Source: Granulosicoccus sp964594905 (GTDB lineage: Bacteria; Pseudomonadota; Gammaproteobacteria; Granulosicoccales; Granulosicoccaceae). Taken from it: DNA of 64,000 nt. Under the pieces are notes generated by a model that did no database searches, was not told where the DNA came from, and saw only the letters and a program-made list of their open reading frames with translations. The stretch lies in contig CAZQOI010000004.1 of the NCBI GenBank assembly GCA_964594905.1, positions 1 to 64,000 of the forward strand, written 5' to 3'. A program made the translations under genes and the position numbers. This document shows, in pieces, positions 62,961-64,000 of the stretch (positions are counted from its first letter, which is position 1; the number at the start of each line of letters is the position of its first letter).

Positions 62961-64000
62961 TCACTCTTCCCAATACACACCAGTAAGATCATTGGCTTGT
63001 GTTGGTTGGTTTTCCCATAAACCCTTGAGCTTTACGTTCGCCACACCAGTTTTGGCAAGTTGGAAAAGATATCCATTGACATAATCATCAGCGATGATTT
63101 TCTGTGCATCCTGCAGTAAGGCTGTGCGCTTGTCCTGGTCTGATTCAGCATTGAAGTTTGCCATCAGAGTGACCAACTCAGGGTTGTCGTATTGGAAATA
63201 GTATTCAGGTTTTGCATAGATACCGATATCCATCGGCTCTGTATGCGACACGATAGTCAGGTTAAAGTCCTTCCCTTTGAATACTTGCTCCAGCCACTGC
63301 GCCCACTCAAGATTTTCTATCTCAGTGTCAATACCGACATCACGAAGCTGAGCTGCGATGATCTCACCACCACGGCGCGCATAAGCAGGCGGTGGCAATT
63401 TAAGTGAAACTGTTAATCCGCTTTCGTGTCCCGCTTCTTTCAACAATGCTTTAGACATCTCCGGGTCATAACTGGAGTTGGCTGTCAGATCGACATAGGC
63501 AGGGTTGTGCGGTGCAAAGTGCGAACCGATGGGCGTGCCATAGCCAAACATCGCACCATCGATAATTTCTTCGCGATTGATGGCATGAGCCAAGGCTTTA
63601 CGTACACGAACATCATCAAAAGGTGGCTTGGCGTTATTGGTCGACAGGATAGTTTCACCTTCACTTGAGCCAAGTACTACGGCGTATCTAGGATCAGCAT
63701 CCAGCTGCGGGAGATTTTCAGGCGCCGGATAGGCTGGGAACGCATCAAGATCACCCGCCATGATGGCGGCAAAAGCTGCAGTCGGTTCACTGATAAATTT
63801 GAATGTGGCCTTTTCAAGCTTAACCGGAGTGCCCCAGTAATCGGCGTTGCGCGCAAGTTCGATCCGATCACCTTGCACCCAGTTATCGAACTTGAAAGGA
63901 CCAGTACCGACAGGATTGTTGGCAGCGGTCTCGATAGACTCTTCACCGACAATAACAGCATCACCCCAGGCAAGATTGAACAACATATTGCCGTCAGGCT
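62961..64000 (-). CDS. Peptide ABC transporter substrate-binding protein (5' end outside window)
   Basis: A family 5 solute-binding protein. The frame is open at the right edge, so the signal peptide and first part are missing. Visible blocks are VGTGPFKFDNWVQGDRIEL, DYWGTPVKLEKATFKF, VRVRKALAHAINREEI and PPAYARRGGEIIAAQLRDVG. It delivers a peptide-like ligand to the permeases encoded next. The downstream peptidase suggests peptides, possibly D- or beta-linked, as ligands. Confidence 0.92.
   Translation of the reverse strand, partial: PDGNMLFNLAWGDAVIVGEESIETAANNPVGTGPFKFDNWVQGDRIELARNADYWGTPVKLEKATFKFISEPTAAFAAIMAGDLDAFPAYPAPENLPQLDADPRYAVVLGSSEGETILSTNNAKPPFDDVRVRKALAHAINREEIIDGAMFGYGTPIGSHFAPHNPAYVDLTANSSYDPEMSKALLKEAGHESGLTVSLKLPPPAYARRGGEIIAAQLRDVGIDTEIENLEWAQWLEQVFKGKDFNLTIVSHTEPMDIGIYAKPEYYFQYDNPELVTLMANFNAESDQDKRTALLQDAQKIIADDYVNGYLFQLAKTGVANVKLKGLWENQPTQANDLTGVYWEE

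Noticed and set aside
1..64000. CRISPR arrays, rRNA, tRNA and insertion sequences
   Set aside because: None was seen on reading both strands; tRNA detection by eye is weak, so a single tRNA could have been missed.

Overview
The window is chromosomal DNA of a free-living, probably marine gammaproteobacterium of roughly 48% G+C (estimated by eye). RNase T, UbiK, the glnK-amtB pair, YejABEF, YaaA and a CGFS glutaredoxin all fit Gammaproteobacteria. No sequence seen here fixes the genus. The genes are dense, mostly in short tightly coupled operons. I saw no rRNA, tRNA or CRISPR array.

Layout. 1-1.9 kb: the right end of an integrated island. The tail of a large serine recombinase runs into comM, which is cut after its MNPC motif. 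2.0-5.0 kb: a GbsR/MarR-type regulator with a cyanide-insensitive-type bd oxidase (cydAB). 5.2-7.3 kb: ubiK, glnK, amtB. 7.3-11.5 kb: a leftward cluster of rhomboid protease, yaaA, site-2 protease, YceI lipoprotein and a MATE pump. 11.7-16.8 kb: poorly characterised envelope genes, including a DjlA-like protein with periplasmic Cys repeats, a short J-like protein without HPD, and a membrane-anchored coiled-coil protein. 17-19.4 kb: a dehydratase, a small unknown and a Fic protein with a destroyed active site. 19.6-24.7 kb: an RND efflux pair and a CDP-alcohol phosphatidyltransferase. 24.7-30.3 kb: yejABEF. 30.4-42.0 kb: a leftward run of eight close-set genes. It begins with an AddB/AddA-type repair helicase-nuclease, continues with thiopurine methyltransferase and a 28-residue lipoprotein that I found by hand, and ends with XpaC, TelA, an SPFH-GYF2 protein and a double zinc-ribbon membrane protein. 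A TerC-family gene is divergent from its head. 42.9-47.9 kb: galE, a Ser/Thr kinase with a cyclic-nucleotide-binding domain, a membrane protein, RNase T, glutaredoxin and superoxide dismutase. 48-50.2 kb: argD-argF. 50.3-56 kb: a TfpX/TfpZ-type pilin accessory protein, a polysaccharide-export pair, a pentaheme lipoprotein and a small secreted protein. 56.1-64 kb: a leftward peptide-uptake operon (solute-binding protein cut by the window edge, DppB, DppC, fused ATPase) followed by an aldehyde dehydrogenase, an SDR and a P1-family peptidase.

The strongest candidate for something under-described is the 30.4-42.0 kb run. It joins DNA-break repair, a tellurite/selenite-type methyltransferase, TelA/XpaC and a YdjI/YdjG-like membrane-stress pair in what could be one transcript. 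The DjlA-like protein, the dead Fic protein and the comM junction come next. All functional statements come from reading motifs and context; no database search was possible.
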